Assembly (NCBI RefSeq): GCF_018332695.1
Contig: NZ_BOQN01000076.1
Span: forward strand, 62,001 to 126,000
DNA length: 64,000 nucleotides
From: Paractinoplanes toevensis
GTDB lineage: Bacteria > Actinomycetota > Actinomycetes > Mycobacteriales > Micromonosporaceae
Direction: 5' to 3'
This document shows, one piece after another, positions 8,314 to 17,542 of the stretch. Under the pieces are notes generated by a model, which was not told the DNA's origin, made no database searches, and saw only the letters and a program-made list of their open reading frames with translations. Position numbers and translations under genes: made by a program. How positions within the stretch are numbered: the first letter of the stretch is position 1; each line of letters starts with the position of its first letter.

Positions 8314-10932
8314 TCAGCGCAGGCAGCGGAGATCGGCCGGTGGTGAGGTCCCGGCGTGCTGCTCCCACTCGGTGATCGTCAGGTCGCGACCGGCGGTGGC
8401 GCAGGCGAGCCGGACCATGTCGGCCGGGGCAAGGGTCCACTCCTGCAGACCGACTCCGGCGACCGCCACGACCAGCGTGCCGTCGGCCGCGAAGGTCATC
8501 GACAGCCGCTGCCCGACCGGGTCGGTGACGTACCGGAGGCTGGTGACCGCCTCGCCGTCCGCGGTGTTGCGGACGGTGATGGTGCCGTCGGCGCGGGCCT
8601 GGGCGAGCCGGCTGCCGTCCCGGCTGAGCGCGATCGGGCCGTCCGAGCTGGGATCGCCCACGATGGTCCGGTCGTCCCGCAGTCCGTCCAGGGTGAACAG
8701 GTCGACGCTGGTGCCGCGCTGCACGGCCAGTCGGCCGCCGCCGATCGCGACCCGGGTGGCGCCGATGCTGATGATCGATTCCTGCCGGCCGGTGTCCAGA
8801 TGGATGACCCGGACCGACTCGCCGTACCGGTTGAAGACGACCAGCCCTCGTTCGGTGTCGATGGCGTAGTCGGCCGGGTCGGGTGGCGTCGCGACCGCCG
8901 CGTCGCTGGTGTCCGGCGCGGCGACGGTCCGGACCAGATGGCCGTCCCGGGCGTCCAGCAGATGGATGACGTTGGTCCGGTCCACCACGACGATCCGGTC
9001 GCCCATCCGGGCGGCCGCGGCGATGTAGGAGGCGGGATAGAGATCGGTGAGCTTTGCGCCGCCGGGCAGCTCGATCCCGCCGGTCGCGGGCGTGGTCAGC
9101 AGGAACCCGTCCGGCGTCGGCACCGGCGGGCCGTAGACGAGGCCGGCCGGCAGCGCGCCGGCTGTGCCGGTGCGCAGCGCGTACCGCATGCCACCGAGGC
9201 CCTTGTCCGGCACGACCACGGCCTCCCGGCGGCCGTCGTCGACGGCCAGCCACGAGTCGCCGCAGAGACCGCACGGCGCCGGCACCGGCACCGAGTAGGA
9301 CGTGACGGTTCGCCCGGCCCGGTCGAGATCCCACACCACGACCGCGCCCTCGATCCCGGCCAGCAGCCGGTGCCCGTCGAAGCCGAGCGCACCCTGCTCG
9401 ATCGCGTGGTTGCCGGCCAGTTCGACCAGCTCGGCGGGCGCGCCGGTGCGGCCCACGTAAACCCGCCCGCCGACCGCGGTCGCGGTGCGGCGATGGTCGG
9501 CGGAGACCGCCACCGCCTGCGGTTGCGTCCCCCAGGTGCCGGCCCGCAGCGTCGCGGCGGAGCGGGTCGGGGCGAGAGACATGCTGGAACCGCCGTTGGG
9601 CAGGGCGATGTACTCGCCGTCGGCCGAGATCGCGGGCGGATATCTGAGCAGGTCGGGGCCTGGCGCCCCACCGAGCCGGCGCAGGTCGGGCAGGGTCCGC
9701 CGCTCCCATCCGCCGTTCCCGCTCAGCAGCACCACCTCCTGGGCGGACGGCACCGCGACCCCGGTCAGCCGGGGGGTGCCGGAGAGGACGGCGCTGCGGT
9801 GGGCGGGTCCACTCACCGTCACGCCGCCCTCGTCACCGGTGGTCACCGCGATTGATCCGTCCGGCGACAGGCCGACGGCGGTGAGCCGCTGCCCGGCCGG
9901 CGACGGGATCTCCCGGGCGCCGGCGCCGGACGTCCAGATCATCGCCCGCCGGCCGCCGGCCACCACGGTGCGGCCGTCGGCGTTCGCCGCGAGCGCGTCG
10001 ATTGCGCCCGGCATCCGCATCAGCTCGGTGAAGGAACCGCCGTCCCAGCGCAGGACCCGCCCGTCGACGGTGCCGGCGAACACCGTTCCGGCGGCACCCG
10101 CCACCCGGGTCACCAACCCGTCGATCGGCAGGTAGCCGACCAGCCGGGGGTTGGCGGAGACGACCGCATACAGCGCCGCGGTCGTCTGCGGGTTCGGTTC
10201 GAGCCGGTACCCCTCGACCGCGAGCAGGCTTGCCACCTGCTGGTTGTCCGCCGTGGCGGCGACCGCGGCGGCGGCCAGGGCGCGGGCGGTGGAGGTCTGC
10301 GACTGCCGGTCGGCCCGTCGCGCGTTGCGTACGGTCAGCACCGACGTGATCAACGACAGCACCAGCAGCACCGCGAGCACCGCCGCCCCGCCACGGCGCT
10401 GCCGGCGGGCCCGCCGCTCGTAGGTGAGGTGCTCGCCGACCAGCGTGTCCATGTCGACGCCGTGCAGCGGGGCGGCGATCCGCGCCACCGCCCGGTCGAA
10501 ATCGGATATGTCCACCCAGAAAGGCTCGGCCGCGAACATCCCGTACGCCGACGGCGGCAGCGCGTCGGTGGCCGCGTCCCAATCGCCGGCGGCCGGATCC
10601 CACTTCAACGACCCGCCGGCCAGCACGATCCGGAACTCGGCGGACCCGTGGTGCTCCCGCCACCAGCGCACCTCCCGGTCGACCCAGGACGACGTGGCCG
10701 CTTCCGGCGAGGCGAGCAGGAGAAAGGTGCGGGACCGGGCCAGCCCGGCCTCGATGACCTGCCAAAGGTCGGGACCAGCGGGCAGCGTGGTGAAGTCCCG
10801 GAAGATCCGCAACCGGCGCGGCCGGTACCACGGCGTCGCGAACCGTTCCAGCCGCCGCTGCAACCGGCCGGCCACCGCACCGCTCACCGACGTGCGGTAG
10901 GAGATGAACGCATCGAAACTCGTCACCGCCAT
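8314..10932 (-). CDS. TIR-domain, single-span membrane protein with WD40-like propeller
   Basis: This 872-residue protein has three parts. A TIR domain (residues 4-150) opens with FDAFISYRTSVSG and has a SSWVDRE helix, where Glu87 is in the place of the catalytic Glu of NAD-cleaving TIR domains. A basic linker and one membrane span (about 182-203) follow. The remaining 660 residues are extracytoplasmic WD40-like blades (LSPDGSIAVTTGDEGGVTV, LSRDGSRLAQARADGTITV). There is no NTPase (STAND) module between them. The ATG at 10932 is the first sensible start; the open frame runs on upstream only because of GC-rich shadow coding. Topology suggests outside sensing and cytoplasmic signalling; that is inference. 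Confidence 0.82.
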   Translation of the reverse strand: MAVTSFDAFISYRTSVSGAVAGRLQRRLERFATPWYRPRRLRIFRDFTTLPAGPDLWQVIEAGLARSRTFLLLASPEAATSSWVDREVRWWREHHGSAEFRIVLAGGSLKWDPAAGDWDAATDALPPSAYGMFAAEPFWVDISDFDRAVARIAAPLHGVDMDTLVGEHLTYERRARRQRRGGAAVLAVLLVLSLITSVLTVRNARRADRQSQTSTARALAAAAVAATADNQQVASLLAVEGYRLEPNPQTTAALYAVVSANPRLVGYLPIDGLVTRVAGAAGTVFAGTVDGRVLRWDGGSFTELMRMPGAIDALAANADGRTVVAGGRRAMIWTSGAGAREIPSPAGQRLTAVGLSPDGSIAVTTGDEGGVTVSGPAHRSAVLSGTPRLTGVAVPSAQEVVLLSGNGGWERRTLPDLRRLGGAPGPDLLRYPPAISADGEYIALPNGGSSMSLAPTRSAATLRAGTWGTQPQAVAVSADHRRTATAVGGRVYVGRTGAPAELVELAGNHAIEQGALGFDGHRLLAGIEGAVVVWDLDRAGRTVTSYSVPVPAPCGLCGDSWLAVDDGRREAVVVPDKGLGGMRYALRTGTAGALPAGLVYGPPVPTPDGFLLTTPATGGIELPGGAKLTDLYPASYIAAAARMGDRIVVVDRTNVIHLLDARDGHLVRTVAAPDTSDAAVATPPDPADYAIDTERGLVVFNRYGESVRVIHLDTGRQESIISIGATRVAIGGGRLAVQRGTSVDLFTLDGLRDDRTIVGDPSSDGPIALSRDGSRLAQARADGTITVRNTADGEAVTSLRYVTDPVGQRLSMTFAADGTLVVAVAGVGLQEWTLAPADMVRLACATAGRDLTITEWEQHAGTSPPADLRCLR

Positions 10933-11016
10933 GCGGTCATCCTGCCGGATTCGGTTGCGAAAAGGGTTCAGGATGCTTGCCGACTGCCGATCACTCGCTG
11001 CGAGGAGGTGATCGCC

Positions 11017-12822
11017 GTGCGGTTGCGCAACTGGATTGCGGTAGTGATCAGTGTGCTGTTGCTGGCAGCGGCGGGAACGATCGGCATCCTGGTGAACCGG
11101 TCGGCGCTGCGGGCGGCCGACGCGGTGCACCGGGCCGATTCGCAGGCTCTCGCGGTCAACAACGGCACGCTCACCCGGCAGCTCCAGCTGCTCTCCGCGA
11201 AGGAACTGTCCGTGTTCCTCGCCGATCACACGCTGCACCTGGGTAAGAACAGCACGGCCGACAAGCAGACGCTGGCCACCCTGGTCGCGAAGAGCTCGAC
11301 GTTCGCGTACGGCGCGCTGATCACCGACCTGAACGGCAACGTGCTGACCGCGAGCCGCACCACCGGCCTGCCGGCGGCCACCGACGCGGCCTGGCAGCCG
11401 CTGAAGGCGTCGCTCCTGGCCGGTCAGCCCGGCTTCTCCTCGATCATGAACGTGAACGGCACCTACCTCGAGGCGGTGGCGGTGCCGGTCACCGTCGGAG
11501 ATTCGCCCGTGGCCCTGCTGATCGGCCTCAACGCGGTCGCCTCCACCTCGCTGCAGCAGTACCTCGCGACGCTCGAGGACGACACGCACACCACCGCGGT
11601 GGTCGACTCGACCGGCACGATCGCGGCCACCGACACCGACGCCGGCGTCGGCCGGAAGATCGACACGGCGATCCTGAACAAGCTGGCCGGCGCCCCGGCA
11701 TCCGGCACGTTCGTCGAGTACACCGCCGGTGGCACCGCGATGGTCGCGATGGTGGTCGGCCAGCTGCCGAGCGGCTACGCCTACGTGCGGATCCAGACCC
11801 AGAAGTCGTTCGACGGAGCGGTGCACGCCAAGAGCCAGACGCTGAACATGACCCTGCTCGCCATGCTGCTGATCGGGGTGGCCGCGGTGTCGATCCTCGG
11901 CTACCGCTCGATGCTGCAGCGCAAGCGGGCCGACGCGCGGTTCCAGGCCCTGTTCCAGCACGCCCCCGACCTGGTGTCGGTGCTCGACCGGACCGGCACG
12001 ATCGCTTTCTCCAGCCCGAGCGGCGCCGCGATTCTCGGCTTCGAACCCGGCCGGATGGTCGGCACCAGCGTCTTCGGCATCATCCACCCCGAGGACCGGC
12101 CGTACATGATCCAGCAGTTCGGGTCGCTGCTGGAGGAGAGGAACGGCGTGGTCCGGTTGCAGTGCCGGGTGCGGCCGGCCGACGGTCAGTACCGCTGGTT
12201 CGAGTTCACCGCCTCCAACCAGATGGACAACCCGGCGCTGACCGGCGTGGTGATCAATGCTCGGGACATCTCGGAGAACCGGGCGTTCCAGGAGCGCCTC
12301 GAGTTCGAGGCCCAGCACGACGCGCTGACCGGCCTGCCGAACCGGCGCCGCATGCAGGACGTGCTCGGCACCTCGTTGCGCTCCGACTCGGTCGCCGTAC
12401 TCTTCGTCGATCTTGATGGTTTCAAAGCGGTCAACGACGCCCACGGCCACGAGGCCGGCGACGAACTCCTGCGCCAGGTGGCGGTCCGGCTTTCGGACTG
12501 CGTGCGGGCGGACGACGTGCTCTCCCGGGTCGGCGGCGACGAGTTCGTCGTCCTGATGCCGGGCGTGCTCGACCCGGGCGCCGTCGAGGCGACCAGCGCC
12601 CGGATCCGGCACGCGGTCGAGGCGCCGTTCCTGATCGACGGCAACGAGGTGCGGATCGGCGCGAGCGTCGGCCTGCACCTGGCCCCGCTGTCCTGCGACC
12701 CGGACGAGGCGCTGCGCGCCGCCGACCACGCCATGTACATGATCAAGAAGGCCGGCGGCAGCCGAGCCCAGCGGCACGCGATGGCGGCCGTCGGCTCGGG
12801 GAGGCACCGCGCCGAGCCGTAA
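11017..12822 (+). CDS. Membrane PAS-GGDEF diguanylate cyclase
   Basis: This 601-residue protein should make the second messenger c-di-GMP. Span 1 is at about 6-27, an extracytoplasmic Cache-like sensor fills 30-275, span 2 is at 276-296, a PAS domain runs from about 308 to 420, then the cyclase domain. The active-site motif GGDEF is intact at 506-510, and an RADD inhibitory site stands five residues before it, so product inhibition is expected. There is no EAL domain. The GTG start has GAGGAGG eight bases upstream. It is divergent from the TIR gene with 84 bases between. Confidence 0.92.
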   Translation: MRLRNWIAVVISVLLLAAAGTIGILVNRSALRAADAVHRADSQALAVNNGTLTRQLQLLSAKELSVFLADHTLHLGKNSTADKQTLATLVAKSSTFAYGALITDLNGNVLTASRTTGLPAATDAAWQPLKASLLAGQPGFSSIMNVNGTYLEAVAVPVTVGDSPVALLIGLNAVASTSLQQYLATLEDDTHTTAVVDSTGTIAATDTDAGVGRKIDTAILNKLAGAPASGTFVEYTAGGTAMVAMVVGQLPSGYAYVRIQTQKSFDGAVHAKSQTLNMTLLAMLLIGVAAVSILGYRSMLQRKRADARFQALFQHAPDLVSVLDRTGTIAFSSPSGAAILGFEPGRMVGTSVFGIIHPEDRPYMIQQFGSLLEERNGVVRLQCRVRPADGQYRWFEFTASNQMDNPALTGVVINARDISENRAFQERLEFEAQHDALTGLPNRRRMQDVLGTSLRSDSVAVLFVDLDGFKAVNDAHGHEAGDELLRQVAVRLSDCVRADDVLSRVGGDEFVVLMPGVLDPGAVEATSARIRHAVEAPFLIDGNEVRIGASVGLHLAPLSCDPDEALRAADHAMYMIKKAGGSRAQRHAMAAVGSGRHRAEP

Positions 12823-12840
12823 AAGGTGCACACTGGGTGC

Positions 12841-14562
12841 ATGTCTCGGATCCTGTCTCGTCGCGACCTCGACTTCCTGCTCTACGAATGGCTCGACGTC
12901 GAGGCACTGACCTCGCGGGAACGTTTCGCCGACCATTCGCGAGAGACGTTCGACGCGTTTCTCGACCTGTCGGCCCGGATCGCCGAGCGCGACTTCGCCC
13001 CGCACAACCGGCGCGCCGACCTGACGGAGCCGACCTTCGACGGCGAGCGGGTGACGATCATCCCCGAGGTCGCGGCGGCGCTGAAGGCGTTCAACGACAG
13101 CGGTCTGCTCTCCGCCGGCCTGGACGCCGAGGTCGGCGGCATGCAGTTGCCGCACGTGGTGGCCCGCGCCTGCTTCATGTGGTTCCAGGCGGCGAACATC
13201 GCCACCTCGTCGTACCCCATGCTGTCCATCGGCAACGCGAGCCTGCTGCTCGCGCACGGCACACAAGAGCAGATCGAGACGTACGCGCTACCGATCCTCG
13301 AAGGCCGCTTCACCGGCACGATGTGCCTGTCCGAGCCGCAGGCCGGCTCCTCGCTGAGCGACGTGACCACGAAGGCGGTCGCCCAGGCCGACGGCAGCTA
13401 CCGCCTCACCGGCAGCAAGATGTGGATCTCCGGCGGCGACCACGAACTGAGCGAGACGATCGTGCACCTGGTGCTGGCCCGGGTGGCCGGCGCCCCGCCC
13501 GGCGTGAAGAGCCTGTCGCTGTTCATCGTGCCGAAGCACCACGTCGCCGCGGACGGCACGGTCGGCGAGCGCAACGGGGTCGCCCTGGCCGGCCTCAACC
13601 ACAAGATGGGCTATCGCGGCACCACCAACGCGGTGCTCTCCTTCGACGACGCCGCGGGCTACCTGGTCGGCCAGGAGGGCCACGGCCTCGCCTACATGTT
13701 CCACATGATGAACGAGGCCCGGATCGGGGTGGGCTCGGGCGCCGTGGCCCTCGGCTACACCGGTTACCTGCACGCCCTCGACTACGCCCGGGAACGCCTG
13801 CAGGGCCGGCCGGTCGCGGCCAAGGACCCGGCCGCGCCACCCGTGCCGATCATCGAGCATCCCGACGTGCGACGCATGCTGCTCGCCTCCAAGACGTACG
13901 TCGAAGGAGGTCTGGCCCTTGTCCTTCATGCGGCGAAGCTCCTGGACGAGCCGTCGGCCGAGAACGACCTGCTCCTCGACGTGCTCACGCCGATCGTGAA
14001 AGCGTGGCCGTCGCAGTGGTGCCGCCTGGCCAACGACCATGCCATTCAAATTCATGGAGGGTACGGCTACACCCGCGAATATCCGGTCGAACAGTTCTAC
14101 CGGGACAACCGGCTCAACTCGATCCACGAGGGCACCGACGGCATCCAGGGCCTCGACCTGCTGGGCCGCAAGGTCATCATGCGCGACGGCGCGGGCCTGA
14201 CCCTGCTGCTCGACCGCATCCGCGCGACGGCCGCCGCCGCCCCACCCGAGCTGGGCAAACCGGTGATGGACGCGGCCGACCGAATAGCCGCCACCACCGT
14301 CAAGGTGTGGGCCGGCGGCGACCCGACGGTGGCCCTGGCCAACTCGACCGCCTACCTGGACGCCGCCGGCCACCTGGTGATCGCCTGGATGTGGCTGTCC
14401 CAGCACGCCGCCACCGAGGGCAAAGAAGGAGACTTCTACGAGGGTAAACGGCTGGCCGCCCGCTACTTCGTCACCCACGAGCTGCCCCGAATCGGCCCGC
14501 TGCTAGACCTGCTCGACTCACGCGACACCCTGCTGGCCGACCTCGACCCCGGGGTTCTCTGA
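12841..14562 (+). CDS. Acyl-CoA dehydrogenase (DmdC-like subfamily)
   Basis: This 573-residue FAD enzyme oxidises an acyl-CoA to the enoyl-CoA. It has the FAD-site motif MCLSEPQAGSSLSDV, then KMWISGGDHELSE. The catalytic Glu is in HEGT (Glu430), followed by DGIQGLDLLGRK. The extra C-terminal domain and ISGGDH are marks of the DmdC (3-methylmercaptopropionyl-CoA dehydrogenase)-like branch, but many members act on other acyl-CoAs, so the substrate is open. The start ATG at 12841 lies 18 bases after the cyclase stop with no clear Shine-Dalgarno; CACACT about seven bases upstream could be a -10 for a leaderless message. Confidence 0.88.
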   Translation: MSRILSRRDLDFLLYEWLDVEALTSRERFADHSRETFDAFLDLSARIAERDFAPHNRRADLTEPTFDGERVTIIPEVAAALKAFNDSGLLSAGLDAEVGGMQLPHVVARACFMWFQAANIATSSYPMLSIGNASLLLAHGTQEQIETYALPILEGRFTGTMCLSEPQAGSSLSDVTTKAVAQADGSYRLTGSKMWISGGDHELSETIVHLVLARVAGAPPGVKSLSLFIVPKHHVAADGTVGERNGVALAGLNHKMGYRGTTNAVLSFDDAAGYLVGQEGHGLAYMFHMMNEARIGVGSGAVALGYTGYLHALDYARERLQGRPVAAKDPAAPPVPIIEHPDVRRMLLASKTYVEGGLALVLHAAKLLDEPSAENDLLLDVLTPIVKAWPSQWCRLANDHAIQIHGGYGYTREYPVEQFYRDNRLNSIHEGTDGIQGLDLLGRKVIMRDGAGLTLLLDRIRATAAAAPPELGKPVMDAADRIAATTVKVWAGGDPTVALANSTAYLDAAGHLVIAWMWLSQHAATEGKEGDFYEGKRLAARYFVTHELPRIGPLLDLLDSRDTLLADLDPGVL

Positions 14563-14564
14563 CG

Positions 14565-15512
14565 ATGAGCAGCGCCACCACCGTCCAGGCGGGCGACTTC
14601 GAGGTACGCATCTCCAACCCCGACCGGATCTACTTCCCCGACCTGGGTCTGACCAAGCTGGACCTGGTCAACTACTACCTGTCGGTCAGCGACGGGATAG
14701 TCCGCGCGCTACGCGAGCGACCGTGCATGCTGCACCGCTTCCCGTCCGGCCTGGCCGGCGACAAGGTGCACCAGAAACGAGTGCCGAACGGCGCGCCACC
14801 CTGGCTGGAAACGGTCCGGGTGAAGTTCCCGCGCTACAACCGCCACGCCGACGAACTGTGCGTGACCAAACCGGCCGACGTGATCTGGGCAGTACAGATG
14901 TCGACGGTCGAGTTCCACCCCTGGAACTCCCGCCGAGCCGACACCGAGAAGCCCGACGAGTGGCGCATCGACCTGGACCCGATGCCGGACTGTACCTACG
15001 ACCGGGTGCGCCGGGTAGCCGAGGTAGCCCACGAGGTGCTCGACGACCTGGGCATAACCGGTTACCCGAAGACGTCCGGCGGCCGAGGCCTGCACATCTA
15101 CGTCCGGATCACACCCCAGTGGGGGTTCGGCGAGGTGCGCCGGGCAGCGCTGGCGTTCGCCCGCGAGGTGGAACGCCGAGCCCCCCAAGACGTAACCACG
15201 ACGTGGTGGCGCAAGGACCGAGACCCGGCCAAGCTGTTCGTCGACTACAACCAGAACGCCCGAGACCACACGATAGCCAGCGCATATTCGGTGCGCGGAG
15301 TCCCGGCCGCAACGGTCTCCACCCCCATCGACTGGCAAGAGATCCCCGAAGCCGACCCGAGAGACTTCACGATAAAAACGGTCCCCGACCGCTTCGCCCG
15401 CCTGGGAGACCTACACGCCAAAATCGACGAAAAGCCATTCTCCCTGGCCAAGCTGCTGGAGTGGGCCGACCGAGACGGCGTAGAACTCCCCGAGGACGAC
15501 CACCCCGAATAA
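14565..15512 (+). CDS. Stand-alone LigD-type DNA polymerase/primase domain
   Basis: This 315-residue protein is the polymerase module of bacterial non-homologous end joining (archaeo-eukaryotic primase fold) without ligase or nuclease parts. Visible marks are the catalytic acidic pair in EWRIDLDPMPDC, the SGGRGLHIYV loop, and FVDYNQNARDHTIASAYSVR near the C-terminus. Length matches single-domain PolD/PrimC-like proteins of actinobacteria. It would fill or prime at broken ends with Ku, which is not in this window. It starts two bases after the acyl-CoA dehydrogenase stop, so shared transcription is likely despite unrelated roles. Confidence 0.92.
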   Translation: MSSATTVQAGDFEVRISNPDRIYFPDLGLTKLDLVNYYLSVSDGIVRALRERPCMLHRFPSGLAGDKVHQKRVPNGAPPWLETVRVKFPRYNRHADELCVTKPADVIWAVQMSTVEFHPWNSRRADTEKPDEWRIDLDPMPDCTYDRVRRVAEVAHEVLDDLGITGYPKTSGGRGLHIYVRITPQWGFGEVRRAALAFAREVERRAPQDVTTTWWRKDRDPAKLFVDYNQNARDHTIASAYSVRGVPAATVSTPIDWQEIPEADPRDFTIKTVPDRFARLGDLHAKIDEKPFSLAKLLEWADRDGVELPEDDHPE

Positions 15513-15529
15513 CAGCGGCCCCGAGCCGG

Positions 15530-15612
15530 GTGCGCATCCCAGATAACGGGCGCGAATTCCCAGAAGCGGCAGCGCTCCCACAACGCGGACACCGGTCCCA
15601 CTGCGCGGACGC
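15530..15612. repeat. Degenerate tandem array, about 20-bp unit, four copies
   Basis: Four copies of a unit with the core TCCCA-n-AA-n-GCGG follow the LigD polymerase gene. TCCCA occurs at 15537, 15558, 15576 and 15596, spaced 21, 18 and 20 bases. Each is preceded by a GCGC or CCGG step and followed by GCGG or ACGG. No ORF with credible composition covers it. Confidence 0.5.
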
Positions 15613-15836
15613 GCAGCGATAGATAAAACAGAAATATCCGATATGAGCCCACGCAGAGGCCCAAGGATGTGGAGTTCACGCGCGCTCCGCGCACAAACTC
15701 CTCAAGATCGGCCAAAGCCAGCGCGGCTGCGCGCGACTCGGCACCGCGGCGTGTCCTGCGACTCGGCGCCCGCCGACCGCAGCGCCCGGCCGAGCCGGGG
15801 GCGCTGACCTGCGCGGTCTCGCGCGCTCCTGGTTCT

Positions 15837-15967
15837 GGCTTGGGGATCTCCTCGCGGCGGCACGCCCGCCTATATCGCGCCGGTGGTTGGTGTGCAAGCG
15901 GTTTTTGCTTGCGCACCGGCCGCCGGTGTGATCGCTTCAAGTGCCGTCGCGAGGAGATCCCCAAGCC
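15837..15967. repeat. 131-bp element bounded by 27-bp inverted repeats
   Basis: The left arm 15837-15863 begins GGCTTGGGGATCTCCTCGCG. The right arm 15941-15967 is its reverse complement with one mismatch. The 77 bases between hold a smaller hairpin, GGTGTGCAAGC pairing with GCTTGCGCACC around a GGTTTTT loop. No target-site duplication is obvious in the flanks and there is no transposase. It could be a MITE-like remnant or a structured RNA. The spacer 15613-16159 otherwise holds no gene I can support. Confidence 0.6.
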
Positions 15968-16076
15968 CCGCAGTAAGCCCAGCCACAAACCCAGCCGAAG
16001 GCCACCCGCCAGGCACCGATCTCCGAGCGCCCGGCCGGGGTGCGGGGCAGCGCCCCGCGGTCTTAGGACCGCTGAT

Positions 16077-16136
16077 CAGAGGAGCGGTCTTTCAGAGGAG
16101 CGGTCTCAGGGCCGCCGATCAAGGGGCCGCCGATCA
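16077..16136. repeat. Short tandem repeats in spacer
   Basis: CAGAGGAGCGGTCT occurs at 16077-16090 and again at 16093-16106 (16-base period). GGGCCGCCGATCA occurs at 16109-16121 and 16124-16136 (15-base period). They lie just after the stop codon of the reverse-strand orphan gene. Function is unknown. Confidence 0.5.
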
Positions 16137-16159
16137 GGGAACGGGTCGAGGGAGACGAC

Positions 16160-17362
16160 CTAAGGCCGAAACGCCACCGAAGGATCAAGCAGCCGCACCC
16201 AACCAGGCCTCCACTGAGGACCCCGACCATCCATCTCTTCCTGCAAATTGGTGCGCCAGGGCCCGGAAACCCCATCATCCGGCCACCAGGGCGGCCAGGA
16301 GTCGTAATACCGAGAGATCTCGAAATCCTCCGCGGTAGTCGAGACCCGAAGGAACAACCACCGCCCATAACGAGGATCAGCCTCGGCTCGCCGCAACGAC
16401 CGCACCAACTCGGTCAGTTCCCGATAGGCCTGCCAGCGCCCTTCCCCTTCCCGGTCAGCCGGCGGATGCGACCCAGGCTGCGCACTGAGGCTGGTCGCGT
16501 CGGCATAGACGAGGACCGTGCACCGCCCGTCCCCGCCCGAAGCCCGCCCCCGCATCCAGTCGGCCAGGGCCGCGAGTTCCCCGGTTTCAGGCGGCGAGGG
16601 CCGATCGAGCTCGACCGCGTCCTGCATAGCCGCCCACACCAGCCGATCGTGTTCGCCTTCGCTGAGCCGCCGCACCCGCCGCATGGGAGGCCGCGACCCG
16701 GGCGGGATCCGCGGCGGCCGAGTCCCGGCGGTGATCCCGCCCTGCCCGGCCGCGAGCAATGCCGCCTGGAGATCAAGCGACGGAACCCGCCCGAGGAGCC
16801 GCGAGAAGGCCTCACCGGCGACCTGGCCGCGCACCGCCGAGGCCAACAGCCGCTCGGCCGCCTCCCGCACCTCGTCGCGCGAGGCTGCGGTGCGCAACTC
16901 GTGGCCGCCCCACTCGGTGATCACCTCGCCGAGTTCGCGGAGGGTGTTCTCGCTGCTGAGGACCGCGCCGACGGTTTGCACCAGGCCATCGCCGACGTCG
17001 TCCCGGTATCGGGTGCGGGACCAGCGGCCCTCGGTGTGCCAGACGACGAAGCCGAGCCGGTTGTCGTCGGCCAGGGCGACCAGGTCGTCCCACGGTAGCC
17101 ATTCGGGGGCGCCGGTGAGCAGGTCGATCGGCGGGTCGGTGGCGGCGGTCGCACTGTGATCGCGGTCATAGCCGAAGAGGACGGCCCGGGCGCCGTCGAG
17201 CAGTGCCAGCCGGGCCCAGCTGCCGCCGTGGTCGTCGTGGTGGGCGCCACGTTCGTCGACGAACCAGACGTCCGCGAACCCGATGCCGGTGAGGGAGGCG
17301 GCGATTGTCGCCCATCTGGTCCAGAGCAATCCGGGCGCGGGAAGGTCCACGTCGGTGAGCAT
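16160..17362 (-). CDS. Hypothetical protein, 400 residues
   Basis: I do not recognise a named domain. The 400-residue protein looks cytoplasmic: acidic, Trp-rich and without a signal peptide. The N-terminal part (residues 1-130) includes LLDGARAVLFGYDRDHS and EWLPWDDLVALADDNRLGFVVWH. The C-terminal third has RWLFLRVSTTAEDFEISRYY and a Trp/Pro-rich end (WPPWWPDDG, WRPGW). Such endings occur in actinobacterial immunity-like proteins, but that is a weak hint. The ATG at 17362 is the first start giving typical composition; the open frame continues upstream. It is divergent from the SWEET-like gene. Confidence 0.65.
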   Translation of the reverse strand: MLTDVDLPAPGLLWTRWATIAASLTGIGFADVWFVDERGAHHDDHGGSWARLALLDGARAVLFGYDRDHSATAATDPPIDLLTGAPEWLPWDDLVALADDNRLGFVVWHTEGRWSRTRYRDDVGDGLVQTVGAVLSSENTLRELGEVITEWGGHELRTAASRDEVREAAERLLASAVRGQVAGEAFSRLLGRVPSLDLQAALLAAGQGGITAGTRPPRIPPGSRPPMRRVRRLSEGEHDRLVWAAMQDAVELDRPSPPETGELAALADWMRGRASGGDGRCTVLVYADATSLSAQPGSHPPADREGEGRWQAYRELTELVRSLRRAEADPRYGRWLFLRVSTTAEDFEISRYYDSWPPWWPDDGVSGPWRTNLQEEMDGRGPQWRPGWVRLLDPSVAFRP

Positions 17363-17542
17363 CCGTCCACTGTGCCAAATGGACAGACATCTTTGCGACC
17401 CGCCCGGAAAAGAGCCGGCCGGAAAGAGCCGGCCAAGAAAGGAGAAGGTTGCAGGTCGGTGGTAGCGGGCCGATCTCGGTAAGGCGGTCCGGGGGCCGGG
17501 CGATGGGACACGTGGCCTTTGACCCCGACCCGGAAACGGATC

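Noticed and set aside
10933..13266. Upstream extension of the TIR gene frame on the reverse strand
   Set aside because: It lies antisense to the cyclase and acyl-CoA dehydrogenase genes, has shadow-type composition, and the TIR domain begins right at the ATG at 10932.
15245..15988. Reverse-strand frame of 247 codons over the end of the LigD polymerase gene and the spacer
   Set aside because: It runs through the inverted-repeat element and the tandem array and changes composition along its length; not a credible gene.
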